Positions 37,812 to 46,832 of a stretch of 56,253 bases of DNA are shown one piece after another; position 1 is the stretch's first letter; each line of letters opens with the position of its first letter. Both the position numbers and the translations under genes were made by a program. The notes beneath the pieces are model-generated. The model was given only the letters and a program-made list of their open reading frames with translations, was not told the origin of the DNA and did no database searches. The DNA is from Porticoccaceae bacterium. Its GTDB lineage: Bacteria; Pseudomonadota; Gammaproteobacteria; Pseudomonadales; Porticoccaceae. The stretch is taken from positions 1 through 56,253 of the forward strand of contig JAHEGD010000039.1 in assembly GCA_024639885.1 (NCBI GenBank). The letters are read 5' to 3'.

Positions 37812-39047
37812 ATGCTACAGCCCAGTTACAACCCCCGCCAAGCGCTGCGCTTTATGCGCTTTTTACTGGCCCGGTTTGGCGCCGACGGCGGCCCGCAGAG
37901 CGCCGCCGCGCTCACGTATATGAGTCTGTTCGCGCTGGTGCCACTGCTGACCGTGGTTTACAGCGCGCTGTCGCTGGTGCCGGCGCTGCAGGGTTTTGAG
38001 GGCCAGATAGAGGAGTGGATCTACGCCCGTTTTCTGCCCTCATTTGGCAGTGAGATCAGCGCTTATCTCAGCGAGTTTTCCGCCCAGGCGCGCAGCTTGT
38101 CGGGGCTCGGCGGGCTGTTCTTACTGGTGACCGCCTACCTGCTGCTGGTCAATATCGAGGCCAACTTCAACCAGCTGTGGAGCTGCCCGGCGCGCTCGCG
38201 CGGGGTCGCCACACTGATCCACTACTGGGCCATCCTCACCCTTGGCCCGCTACTGTTGGGGGCGGCGTTAGCGCTGCGCGCCTACTTGGTGTCGTTGCAG
38301 CTATTCAGTCTGGGTGGCGCGCTCGGCGAGATCAGCGCACTGCTAGTCGGCCAGTTGCCGCGGCTGCTCGGCTGGGCGGCGCTCACCCTGATTTACGCGC
38401 TGGTGCCCAACCAGCCGGTCAGCTGGCGCCACGCGGCAATCGGCGGGGTGGTTACCGCGCTGGCGCTAGAGCTAGCCAAGCAGCTGTTTACCGAGCTGAT
38501 GGGACAGACCATCTATGCGGCGGTCTACGGGGCGTTCGCCGCGGTGCCGCTGTTTCTGATTTGGATCTACCTAGTCTGGGTGATTGTGCTGTTTGGCGCC
38601 GAGCTGGTCTGGGCGCTCGGCCACTTTGACCGCAGCGGCGGCGCGGCCGGCTGGTCGCCGCTGGCGGCGCGCCTGTGGCTGTTGTGGAGCGGCTGGCAGG
38701 CCGGTCAGAGCGGTGCCGCCCGGCTCGCCGCCGAGCCGCCGGCTGGGCTGTCGGCCGGGCAGTTACAGAGCGCCCGCAGCTGGCTGGTGGCGCGCGATTA
38801 CGCGGTGCAGACCAGCGCCGGCGATTACCTCTTGAGCTGCTCGCTGCGCTCAGTGACAATGGCCGAGCTGATCGACAGCACAGGGGCGCTCGGCGCCGCT
38901 GCCGGGCAGCCCAGCGGTGTCCCTGCAGGCGGCTGGCCAGAGGTGCTGGCCGCCGTCGAACAGCTGCTGGGTGAACGCCAACAGCAGCTGGCTGCGGTCA
39001 GTTTAGAAGCCATTTTTAGTGCCGCCGAGCGGCCAATGCGTGGGTAG
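37812..39047 (+). CDS. YihY/BrkB-family inner-membrane protein
   Basis: The 411 residues from ATG 37812 (Shine-Dalgarno GAGGAG at 37799-37804) have the family hallmarks: SAAALTYMSLFALVPLLTV at the start of the first helix, six helices, the NQLW segment (ANFNQLWSCP) and a hydrophilic C-terminal domain of about 130 residues resembling a winged helix. The family was once called RNase BN, but that activity belongs to another protein; its role is unsettled. A longer reading from 37764 lacks a ribosome site. The next gene starts five bases on. Confidence 0.87.
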   Translation: MLQPSYNPRQALRFMRFLLARFGADGGPQSAAALTYMSLFALVPLLTVVYSALSLVPALQGFEGQIEEWIYARFLPSFGSEISAYLSEFSAQARSLSGLGGLFLLVTAYLLLVNIEANFNQLWSCPARSRGVATLIHYWAILTLGPLLLGAALALRAYLVSLQLFSLGGALGEISALLVGQLPRLLGWAALTLIYALVPNQPVSWRHAAIGGVVTALALELAKQLFTELMGQTIYAAVYGAFAAVPLFLIWIYLVWVIVLFGAELVWALGHFDRSGGAAGWSPLAARLWLLWSGWQAGQSGAARLAAEPPAGLSAGQLQSARSWLVARDYAVQTSAGDYLLSCSLRSVTMAELIDSTGALGAAAGQPSGVPAGGWPEVLAAVEQLLGERQQQLAAVSLEAIFSAAERPMRG

Positions 39048-39052
39048 AGTCG

Positions 39053-39523
39053 ATGCTCAAATCAATCTTTAACAGAGTCGTCGCGCCGCTGTTGGCGCTG
39101 ATGTTGCTGGCCGGTTGTGCCGATCGCAGCGGCCACTATGCCGCCGACCGCGGCGCCGGTGTGGATCTCAACGCACTCGACGGGCGGGTGCTGGTGGTCA
39201 ACTACTGGGCGGTCTGGTGTGCGCCGTGCCGCCACGAAGTGCCCGAGCTCAACCAGTTGGCCAGCCAAGACGCCGCGACGGTAACTGTTGTCGGGGTCAA
39301 CTACGACCGCGTCCAGGGCGCTCAGCTCAGCGAGCAGGTAGCACAGCTCGGTATTGAGTTCCCAACCCTGCTGGCCGACCCGGCTGCTGCGCTCGGCCAC
39401 ACCGCCAGCGGCGTGCTGCCCGAGACGCTGATCGTCGCGCCGAGCGGTGAGCTGGTCGATGTGCTGGTCGGCCCGCAGACCCTGAAGTCGCTGCGCGATG
39501 CGATCGCCGCGGTCACACCCTAA
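39053..39523 (+). CDS. TlpA/ResA-like thioredoxin-fold lipoprotein
   Basis: The 156 residues have a lipoprotein signal with lipobox LLAGC (Cys21), then a thioredoxin fold with the active site WCAPC and the cis-proline region at VLPETLIV. Such envelope-facing proteins reduce disulfides, for example in cytochrome c maturation. It follows the BrkB-family gene by five bases and may be co-expressed; nothing identifies its target, though many periplasmic c-type cytochromes are encoded in this window. Confidence 0.88.
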   Translation: MLKSIFNRVVAPLLALMLLAGCADRSGHYAADRGAGVDLNALDGRVLVVNYWAVWCAPCRHEVPELNQLASQDAATVTVVGVNYDRVQGAQLSEQVAQLGIEFPTLLADPAAALGHTASGVLPETLIVAPSGELVDVLVGPQTLKSLRDAIAAVTP

Positions 39524-39560
39524 ACGTTTTTTGAGTTACCACTTCTACCAGGAGATAGCT

Positions 39561-40988
39561 ATGTCACACGCAAGCGAGTTTTACATCAATGGGGCCTGGC
39601 TGGCGCCGCTGCCCGGCAGCAGCAGTTTAGCGGTAGAGAACCCGGCCACCGAGCAGGTGGTTGCGACCATCGCGATGGGCAGCGCGGTCGATGTCGATCG
39701 CGCGGTGAGCGCAGCGCGGGCCGCCTTCCCGGCTTACGCACAGTGGTCGGTCGACGAGCGCATCGCACTGTTTGAGAAGATGATCGCCGCCTACGCCGAG
39801 CGCGCCGAGCAGATGGCGCTGGCGATCTCGACCGAGATGGGCGCGCCGATCTCGTTCGCCACCGCGGCGCAAGCGGCCTGCGGTCAGGGCCATTTGATGA
39901 CCACGTTGGCGGCGCTCAAAGAGTTCGCGTTCAGCCGCAGCGTCGGCCGCGCCGAGGTGGTCCGCGAGCCGATCGGCGTCTGCGGGTTTATCACCCCGTG
40001 GAACTGGCCGATCAACCAGATCGCCTGCAAGGTGTCGCCAGCGTTGGCGGCCGGCTGCACCATGGTGTTAAAACCCAGCGAGATCGCACCGCTGTCGGCG
40101 CTGGTCTGGGCCGAGGTGATGGACGCCGCCGGTGTGCCGGCCGGTGTGTTTAATCTGGTTAACGGCGACGGCGTCAATGTCGGCGCGGCGCTGGCCAGCC
40201 ACCCGGATGTCGATATGGTGTCGTTTACCGGCAGCACCCGCGGCGGTGTGGCGGTCGCTAAAGCGGCGGCCGATACCGTCAAACGGGTCGCTCAAGAGCT
40301 CGGCGGCAAGTCGCCGAATCTGATCTTTGCCGACGCCGACCTGCCGGCCGCCGCCAAGCAAGCGGTATTTGCGATGATGGAGAACACGGGCCAGTCGTGT
40401 AATGCGCCGTCGCGGCTGCTGGTCGAGCAGTCGGTCTACGACCAAGTGGTCGAGCTGCTGGCGGCTGCCGTCGAGAAGGTTCAGGTCGGTGACCCGGCCA
40501 AAGAGGGCCGCCACATCGGTCCGCTGTCGAGCCGTATGCAGTTCGACAAAGTGCAGGGGTTGATTCAGACCGGTATCGACGAGGGGGCGCGGCTGCTGGC
40601 CGGTGGCACCGGCCGCCCCGATGGTTTGGCGCAGGGCTACTACTGCAAGCCGACCATTTTCGTCGACGCCAACAACCAGATGACCATCGCCCGCGAAGAG
40701 ATCTTTGGCCCGGTGCTGGTGGTGATGCCGTTTGCCGATGAGGCCGAGGCGATCGCGCTGGCCAACGACACCCCCTACGGGCTGGCCGCCTACCTGCAGA
40801 GCGGCGACCCCGAGCGCCAGCGCCGGGTGGCGCGCGGCCTGCGCGCCGGCATGGTGCGGATCAACGGTGCCGGCCACGACTTCACCTCGCCATTTGGTGG
40901 CTACAAGCAGTCGGGCAACGGTCGCGAGTGGGGCGAGTACGGGCTGGAGGATTTCCTCGAGACCAAAGCGATCAGCGGGCTCAACTGA
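39561..40988 (+). CDS. NAD(P)-dependent aldehyde dehydrogenase
   Basis: Oxidises an aldehyde to its acid. The 475 residues have the family features: TPWNWPINQIACKVSPALAA, the FTGSTRGG nucleotide turn, the general-base glutamate in QELGGKSPNL, the nucleophilic cysteine in NTGQSCNAPSR, and EEIFGPVLVV. The substrate cannot be predicted. The ATG at 39561 has the Shine-Dalgarno CAGGAG; upstream in-frame starts overlap the TlpA-like gene. It is followed by tadA after three bases. Confidence 0.95.
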   Translation: MSHASEFYINGAWLAPLPGSSSLAVENPATEQVVATIAMGSAVDVDRAVSAARAAFPAYAQWSVDERIALFEKMIAAYAERAEQMALAISTEMGAPISFATAAQAACGQGHLMTTLAALKEFAFSRSVGRAEVVREPIGVCGFITPWNWPINQIACKVSPALAAGCTMVLKPSEIAPLSALVWAEVMDAAGVPAGVFNLVNGDGVNVGAALASHPDVDMVSFTGSTRGGVAVAKAAADTVKRVAQELGGKSPNLIFADADLPAAAKQAVFAMMENTGQSCNAPSRLLVEQSVYDQVVELLAAAVEKVQVGDPAKEGRHIGPLSSRMQFDKVQGLIQTGIDEGARLLAGGTGRPDGLAQGYYCKPTIFVDANNQMTIAREEIFGPVLVVMPFADEAEAIALANDTPYGLAAYLQSGDPERQRRVARGLRAGMVRINGAGHDFTSPFGGYKQSGNGREWGEYGLEDFLETKAISGLN

Positions 40989-40991
40989 GCC

Positions 40992-41450
40992 GTGGCGTGG
41001 AGCGACGCCGAGCGCGGCTTTATGCGCCGGGCGCTGGCGCTTGCCGAGCGCGCCGCAGCGGCCGGCGAGGTTCCGGTCGGGGCCGTGCTGGTGCGCTCTG
41101 GCGAGGTGGTTGGCGAGGGTTACAACCGGCCGATTGGCGGCTGTGACCCGACTGCCCACGCCGAGATTGTGGCGCTGCGCGCCGCCGCTGCGGCCGAGCA
41201 GAACTACCGGCTGCCGGCCACCACGCTCTACGTCACCCTAGAGCCGTGCACCATGTGTGTCGGCGCGCTGTTGCACGCCCGCGTCGAGCGGGTGGTGTAC
41301 GCCGCCAGCGAGCCGCGTGCCGGGGCGCTCGGCAGCCAGCTCAATTTGGCCGATTGCCGCCACTACAACCACCGCCTTGAAGCGGTCGGTGGCCTGCTCG
41401 CTGAGGAGTCCGCCGAACTGCTGCGCGGTTTTTTCCGCCAGCGCCGTTAG
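40992..41450 (+). CDS. tadA: tRNA adenosine(34) deaminase
   Basis: Deaminates wobble adenosine 34 of tRNA-Arg(ACG) to inosine, an essential step. The 152 residues contain the zinc and catalytic motifs HAE (in TAHAEIVAL) and PCTMC (in LEPCTMCVGAL), and MRRALALAERAAAAGEVPVGAVLV near the start. The start is GTG at 40992; the ATG at 41022 would remove conserved N-terminal residues. No separate ribosome site is obvious, so translation may depend on the aldehyde dehydrogenase gene just ahead. Confidence 0.94.
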   Translation: MAWSDAERGFMRRALALAERAAAAGEVPVGAVLVRSGEVVGEGYNRPIGGCDPTAHAEIVALRAAAAAEQNYRLPATTLYVTLEPCTMCVGALLHARVERVVYAASEPRAGALGSQLNLADCRHYNHRLEAVGGLLAEESAELLRGFFRQRR

Positions 41451-41560
41451 CTCGGCGGCGGTTAAAAATCGCCCAGTCGTAGCACCGCGCGGTTGTAGCG
41501 GGTAAAATGGTCGCCACCGTAAACTGCCCTCCTTTATTACCGATCTGCGAGCAATTGGCC

Positions 41561-44500
41561 ATGATGATTCTCCCCGGCGCGCCGGCCCTCTCCCCTTTCC
41601 GTCGCGACAAGTTGGCCAGCCAGCTGCACGCTGCTATTGGTGTTGACATAGAAGTAACCGCTCACTACGTGCACTTTGCCGAGCTCGCTGAGCCGCTCGC
41701 CAGCGAGCAACAGCAGGTCTTGGCCGAGCTGTTGGAGTACGGCCCGCGCACCGAGCTGGCGCAGCCGCTGGCCGGCGGCGAGCAGTTTGTGGTGGTGCCG
41801 CGGCCGGGCACCATCTCGCCGTGGTCGAGCAAGGCGACCGATATCGCTCACAACTGCGGGCTCGACCGGCTGCTGCGGCTCGAGCGCGGCATCGACTACC
41901 GCGTGGCGGCCGCGGCACCGCTCGCTGCGGCGCAGCGCGAGCGCGTCGCCGCTCTGCTTCACGACCGCATGGTAGAGAGCGTACTGGCCAGCCCCGAGCA
42001 GGCCGAGCAGCTGTTCAGCCATCGCCCACCGGCAGCGCTGGCCACCGTCGATCTACTCGGCGGTGGTGTAGAGGCGCTGCGCCTCGCCAATGTCGAGCTC
42101 GGCTTGGCGCTCGCCGACGACGAGATCAGCTACCTGGCGGCGAGCTTTGAAGGGCTGGCGCGCAACCCCTCCGATGTCGAACTGATGATGTTCGCGCAGG
42201 CCAACTCCGAGCACTGCCGCCACAAAATTTTCAACGCCAGCTGGACCATCGACGGCGTCGATCAGCCCCACTCGCTGTTCGATATGATCCGCAATACCTA
42301 CCGGCTCGGTGGCGAGCAGGTACTGTCGGCCTACTCCGACAACGCCGCGGTCGTTGAGGGCAGCGTAGCTGGCCGCTTCTACCCCGACCCGGACAGCAAG
42401 GTGTACGGCTTCAGCGAGGAGCCGATCGATCTGTTGATGAAGGTCGAAACCCACAACCACCCGACCGCGATCGCACCGTTTGCCGGTGCCGGCACCGGTG
42501 CCGGCGGCGAGATCCGCGACGAGGGCGCGGTCGGGCGCGGCTCTAAACCGAAGGTCGGGCTGGCTGGTTTTACTGTCTCCAATCTTAATATCCCCGGTTT
42601 TGAACAGCCGTGGGAGAGCGACTACGGCAAGCCGGAGCGCATCGTCAACGCGCTCGATATCATGATCGAGGGGCCGATCGGGGCGGCGGCGTTCAATAAT
42701 GAGTTTGGTCGCCCCAATATCTGCGGTTATATGCGCGCTTTCGAGATCGACTTTAACGGCGAGCGGCGCGGCTACCACAAGCCGATTATGCTCGCCGGCG
42801 GCTACGGCAACATTCGCCGCGACCATGTCGACAAGCCACCGTTTGCCCCCGGCGCGCAGCTGATTGTGCTCGGCGGGCCGGCGATGTTGATCGGGCTCGG
42901 TGGCGGTGCCGCCTCGTCGATGGCCACCGGGCAGAGCTCGGCAGAGCTCGACTTTGCCTCGGTACAGCGCCAAAACCCAGAGATTGAGCGACGCTGCCAA
43001 GAGGTGATTGACCAGTGCTGGCAGCTCGGCGACGCCAACCCGATCGCCTTTATCCATGACGTTGGCGCCGGCGGGCTCTCCAATGCGCTGCCCGAGCTAG
43101 TTAAAGATGGCGGCACCGGCGGCCGCTTTGAACTGCGCCGTGTGCCCAATGCCGAGCCCGGTATGGCGCCGGTTGAGATCTGGTGCAACGAAGCGCAGGA
43201 GCGCTATGTACTGGCGGTGGCACCGGACGATGTGGCGCGCTTTAGCGCCATCTGTGAGCGCGAACGGGCGCCGTTTGCGGTGGTCGGCGAGGCGGTTGCC
43301 GACCGCCATATCACCGTCAGCGACGAGCAGTTTGGCAACCATCCAGTCGACCTGCCGATGTCGGTGCTGTTTGGCAAGCCGCCAAAGATGCACCGCGAGG
43401 CGCAGGCGCTGGCGCTGCCCGGCGACGGCTTTGACTGCGCCGAAATCGCGCTCGACGAGGCGGTTGGGCGGGTGCTGCGCCACCCGACCGTGGCCAGCAA
43501 GCAGTACCTGATTACTATCGGCGACCGCTCGGTGACCGGCATGGTGGCGCGCGATCAGCTGGTCGGCCGCTGGCAGGTGCCGGTCGCCGACTGCGCGGTG
43601 ACCACCGCCAGTTTTAATGGCTACGCCGGTGAGGCGATGGCGATGGGCGAGCGCACACCGCTGGCACTGCTCGACGGCCCGGCCTCTGGGCGGATGGCGA
43701 TTGGCGAGGCGCTGACCAATATCGCCGCCGCGCAGATCGGTCCGCTCGCCAAGATTAAGCTGTCGGCCAACTGGATGTCGGCGGCCAGCCACCCGGGCGA
43801 GGGCGAAAAACTCTACCGCACCGTCGAGGCGGTCGGTATGCAGCTCTGTCCGGCGCTCGGTATCACCATCCCGGTCGGCAAAGATTCGATGTCGATGGCG
43901 ACGGGCTGGCGCGATGGCGAGCAGTACAAGCAGGTGGTGTCGCCGCTGTCGCTGGTGATTACCGCGTTTGCACCGGTGGTCGATGTGCGCACCACGCTGA
44001 CCCCGGCGCTGCAGCCGGTCGCCGGCTCTCAACTGCTGCTACTCGATCTGGGCAATGGCGCCAACCGGCTTGGCGGCTCGATCGCCGCCCAGGTCTACGG
44101 CCAGATCGGCAGTGTTGCGCCAGATCTCGACCACCCCGAGCAGTTCATCGGCTTTTTTGACACCACCCAGCAGCTGCTCGCCAATCGCCAGCTGCTCGCC
44201 TACCACGACCGCTCCGACGGCGGTCTGTTGGCGACCCTCTGTGAGATGGCGTTTGCCGGCCACTGCGGGATCGATGTCGACCTCGCCGGGCTCGGTGGCG
44301 ACCCGGTCGCCGCGCTGCTCGCCGAAGAGCTCGGCGCGGTGGTGCAGGTAGCCGCAGCCGAACTAGACGGCGTCGTGGCCGCCTACCGCGCCGCCGGCGT
44401 CAGCGTACAGCCGATCGGCGCGCTCAACCAAAGTGACCGCGTCGAGCTCAGCTGCGGCGGGGTGGCGCTCTACAGCGCTGGCCGCGCCGAGCTACAGCAG

Positions 44501-45436
44501 ATCTGGAGCGAGACCTCGCACCGGATCGCTGCGCTGCGCGACAACAGTGTCTGTGCCGACCAAGAATTTGCCGCCCTCGCCAGCGCCGACCCGGGGCTGT
44601 CGGTGGCGCTCAGCTTTGACCCCGAAGAGGCGATCGCCGCCCCTTACATCGCCAGCGGCGTCCGCCCGGCGATGGCTATCTTGCGCGAGCAGGGGGTCAA
44701 CTCACAGCTGGAGATGGCCGCTGCGTTTGACCGCGCCGGGTTTGCCGCCACCGATCTGCATATGAGCGATCTGCTCAGCGGCCGCCGTCAGCTCAGCGAG
44801 TTTCAGGGGCTGGTGGCGTGCGGCGGGTTCTCCTACGGCGATGTGCTTGGCGCCGGCGAGGGCTGGGCCAAGACGGTGCTGTTCAACAGCCAGCTGCGCG
44901 ACCAGTTCAGCCGCTTCTTTGCGCGCGACGAGAGCTTCAGCCTGGGTGTCTGCAACGGCTGCCAGATGCTCTCCAACCTGCACAGCTTGATCCCCGGTGC
45001 CGACCACTGGCCGCGCTTTGTCAGCAACCTCTCCGAGCAGTTTGAGGCGCGCTTTAGTCTGGTCCGGATCGAGCCTTCACCATCGGTTTTGCTGGCCGGT
45101 ATGGCCGGCTCGCACCTGCCGATCGCAATCTCGCACGGTGAAGGGCGCGCCGAATTCGCCAGTGCAACGGCACAGGCGGCACTGCAACAGAGCGGTGCGG
45201 TGGCGCTGCGCTATCTCGATAACTCGCTGAATGTCGCCGGCCACTACCCGGCCAACCCGAACGGCTCGCCGGACGGTATCGGCGGGCTCTGCTCGGCCGA
45301 CGGCCGGGTGACCCTGATGATGCCCCACCCCGAGCGGGTGTTCCGCACCGTGCAAAACTCCTGGGCGCCGCCCGAGTGGGGCGAGCACGGCGGCTGGGCG
45401 CGGCTGTTTGCCAACGCGCGGCGGTTTGTCGGCTGA
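41561..45436 (+). CDS. purL: phosphoribosylformylglycinamidine synthase, single-chain
   Basis: Makes FGAM from FGAR with glutamine and ATP, step four of purine synthesis. The 1291 residues are the large one-chain form of gammaproteobacteria: linker region, two PurM-like halves ([35 protein letters not shown]), and a C-terminal glutaminase with the nucleophile in GVCNGCQML and the H-E pair in MPHPERVFR. The ATG pair at 41561/41564 begins [14 protein letters not shown], matching the conserved start; ATG 41507 overlaps a TAAAAT that looks like a -10. A 40-base gap leads to rnpB. Confidence 0.96.
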   Translation: MMILPGAPALSPFRRDKLASQLHAAIGVDIEVTAHYVHFAELAEPLASEQQQVLAELLEYGPRTELAQPLAGGEQFVVVPRPGTISPWSSKATDIAHNCGLDRLLRLERGIDYRVAAAAPLAAAQRERVAALLHDRMVESVLASPEQAEQLFSHRPPAALATVDLLGGGVEALRLANVELGLALADDEISYLAASFEGLARNPSDVELMMFAQANSEHCRHKIFNASWTIDGVDQPHSLFDMIRNTYRLGGEQVLSAYSDNAAVVEGSVAGRFYPDPDSKVYGFSEEPIDLLMKVETHNHPTAIAPFAGAGTGAGGEIRDEGAVGRGSKPKVGLAGFTVSNLNIPGFEQPWESDYGKPERIVNALDIMIEGPIGAAAFNNEFGRPNICGYMRAFEIDFNGERRGYHKPIMLAGGYGNIRRDHVDKPPFAPGAQLIVLGGPAMLIGLGGGAASSMATGQSSAELDFASVQRQNPEIERRCQEVIDQCWQLGDANPIAFIHDVGAGGLSNALPELVKDGGTGGRFELRRVPNAEPGMAPVEIWCNEAQERYVLAVAPDDVARFSAICERERAPFAVVGEAVADRHITVSDEQFGNHPVDLPMSVLFGKPPKMHREAQALALPGDGFDCAEIALDEAVGRVLRHPTVASKQYLITIGDRSVTGMVARDQLVGRWQVPVADCAVTTASFNGYAGEAMAMGERTPLALLDGPASGRMAIGEALTNIAAAQIGPLAKIKLSANWMSAASHPGEGEKLYRTVEAVGMQLCPALGITIPVGKDSMSMATGWRDGEQYKQVVSPLSLVITAFAPVVDVRTTLTPALQPVAGSQLLLLDLGNGANRLGGSIAAQVYGQIGSVAPDLDHPEQFIGFFDTTQQLLANRQLLAYHDRSDGGLLATLCEMAFAGHCGIDVDLAGLGGDPVAALLAEELGAVVQVAAAELDGVVAAYRAAGVSVQPIGALNQSDRVELSCGGVALYSAGRAELQQIWSETSHRIAALRDNSVCADQEFAALASADPGLSVALSFDPEEAIAAPYIASGVRPAMAILREQGVNSQLEMAAAFDRAGFAATDLHMSDLLSGRRQLSEFQGLVACGGFSYGDVLGAGEGWAKTVLFNSQLRDQFSRFFARDESFSLGVCNGCQMLSNLHSLIPGADHWPRFVSNLSEQFEARFSLVRIEPSPSVLLAGMAGSHLPIAISHGEGRAEFASATAQAALQQSGAVALRYLDNSLNVAGHYPANPNGSPDGIGGLCSADGRVTLMMPHPERVFRTVQNSWAPPEWGEHGGWARLFANARRFVG

Positions 45437-45439
45437 TAG

Positions 45440-45470
45440 TTGCCAACCGCGCTGCGTGCAGTGGTAGACT
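45440..45470 (+). promoter_or_regulatory. probable promoter of rnpB
   Basis: TTGCCA at 45440-45445 and TAGACT at 45465-45470 with a 19-base spacer, slightly long. Transcription would begin near G45477, exactly where the RNase P RNA is expected to start. Confidence 0.5.
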
Positions 45471-45476
45471 GCGCGG

Positions 45477-45857
<381 letters not shown>

Positions 45858-45992
45858 CTTTTTCCTCTTCTTTATTCTTGCTGCGGTGGCTTTTAAGTCT
45901 CGCCTACTGGTCTAGTCCTTTCCGGTTAGCGCCTTAGAGTCTGTTGTAACTGTTCGGCGATCGTAGCAAACTCAACTCACAGCGCGACGTAT

Positions 45993-46030
45993 TAGTAATC
46001 ATGGGTTAGCGCGAGACGGCTATAGTAATC
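45993..46030 (+). promoter_or_regulatory. direct repeat upstream of the response regulator
   Basis: TAGTAATC occurs at 45993-46000 and again at 46023-46030, exactly 30 bases apart (about three helical turns), in a comparatively AT-rich leader. An inverted pair CGCGAG (46010-46015) and CTCGCG (46037-46042) overlaps it. Together they look like a regulator-binding region 45-80 bases before the ATG. The rest of 45858-46074 shows nothing else I recognise. Confidence 0.35.
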
Positions 46031-46074
46031 GGCTTGCTCGCGTTTGATGTCGCCGGCTACGAGAGGGAAGCTTT

Positions 46075-46749
46075 ATGCGTATATTAATTGTTGATGACCA
46101 CGCCTTTGTCTGCGCCGGGCTGCGCGCCACGATGATGGCCGAACTGCCGGGCGTTGAGGTGTTCACCGCCGAGCACGGCGATCAGGCACTGCAGCTGCTC
46201 GCCAGCGAGTCGATCGATGTCGCTATCGTAGATCTGTTTATGCCCGGTGCCGGCGGTGGCTTCGACTTTATTCAGATGCTCTGCGAAAGCTACCCGACAC
46301 TGCCGATCGTGATCTTGTCCGCGTCGGAGAATATGGCCCACATTCGCAAGTGCTTAGATTTTGGCGCGCTCGGCTTTGTGCCCAAGTCAGCGCCCAAAGA
46401 GATGCTCTTTGAGGCGATCGCCGCGACCATGAAGGGCGAGCGCTTCCTGCCCGACACCATTCGCGAATCGGTTCCAGAGATGGCGCGAATCTTTAGCGAA
46501 ATTGATATCGGTCTCGACTACAACGACATCACCGAGCTGCTTACCAACCGGCAGATGGATATTCTCCACTACGTCGCCGAGGGCCGCTCGAACAAGGAGA
46601 TTGCGCGGCGGCTGACGCTCTCGGAAAACACCGTCAAAGTGCATGTCAGCGCCATCCTGCGCGCGTTGGGGCTCAAGAATCGCACCCAGATAGGGGTGCT
46701 AGGCCAGCGTCTGGAGCTGATGGGCGGAGGCGCCGAACAGACGCTGTAA
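46075..46749 (+). CDS. NarL/FixJ-family two-component response regulator
   Basis: DNA-binding regulator of 224 residues. The receiver domain (1-120) has the acidic pair in IVDDHAF, the phospho-acceptor Asp53 in VDLFMPG, the switch serine in ILSASEN and Lys of VPKSAP. A linker leads to a LuxR-type helix-turn-helix at about 150-210 (LTNRQMDILHYVAEGRSNKEIA, EN-TVKVHVSAIL). It opens the receptor/binding-protein/hybrid-kinase cluster and is the natural output of the phosphorelay from the kinase at 52364. It is not fused to any enzyme domain. Confidence 0.92.
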   Translation: MRILIVDDHAFVCAGLRATMMAELPGVEVFTAEHGDQALQLLASESIDVAIVDLFMPGAGGGFDFIQMLCESYPTLPIVILSASENMAHIRKCLDFGALGFVPKSAPKEMLFEAIAATMKGERFLPDTIRESVPEMARIFSEIDIGLDYNDITELLTNRQMDILHYVAEGRSNKEIARRLTLSENTVKVHVSAILRALGLKNRTQIGVLGQRLELMGGGAEQTL

Positions 46750-46753
46750 AGTG

Positions 46754-46772
46754 GCCAAGGATTGGCTACACT
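46754..46772 (+). promoter_or_regulatory. possible operator and promoter of the interrupted receptor gene
   Basis: Inverted repeat GCCAA-GGA-TTGGC at 46754-46766 directly abuts a -10-like TACACT at 46767-46772. A -35 is unclear (TGTAAA at 46745-46750 with 16-base spacing). A protein bound to the palindrome would occupy the promoter spacer, suiting repression or MerR-like control. Confidence 0.4.
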
Positions 46773-46775
46773 GTT

Positions 46776-46823
46776 CTCCTGTGGTGGACTAAACCCGCCG
46801 TTTGGAGGGCACACCACAAGGAG
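46776..46823 (+). promoter_or_regulatory. stem-loop that masks the ribosome-binding site of the interrupted receptor
   Basis: CTCCTGTGGTG (46776-46786) can pair with CACCACAAGGAG (46812-46823) with one bulged A. The right arm contains most of the very strong Shine-Dalgarno AAGGAGGAGG (46818-46827) seven or so bases before ATG 46833. If transcription starts at the TACACT promoter, the left arm lies at the very 5' end of the message. Confidence 0.5.
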
Positions 46824-46832
46824 GAGGGTGCT

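Noticed and set aside
40068-44032. Long minus-strand open frames opposite the aldehyde dehydrogenase, tadA and purL (311 to 363 codons)
   Set aside because: The sense strand encodes full, conserved enzymes; the antisense products are Arg/His/Gln-rich with no domain features.
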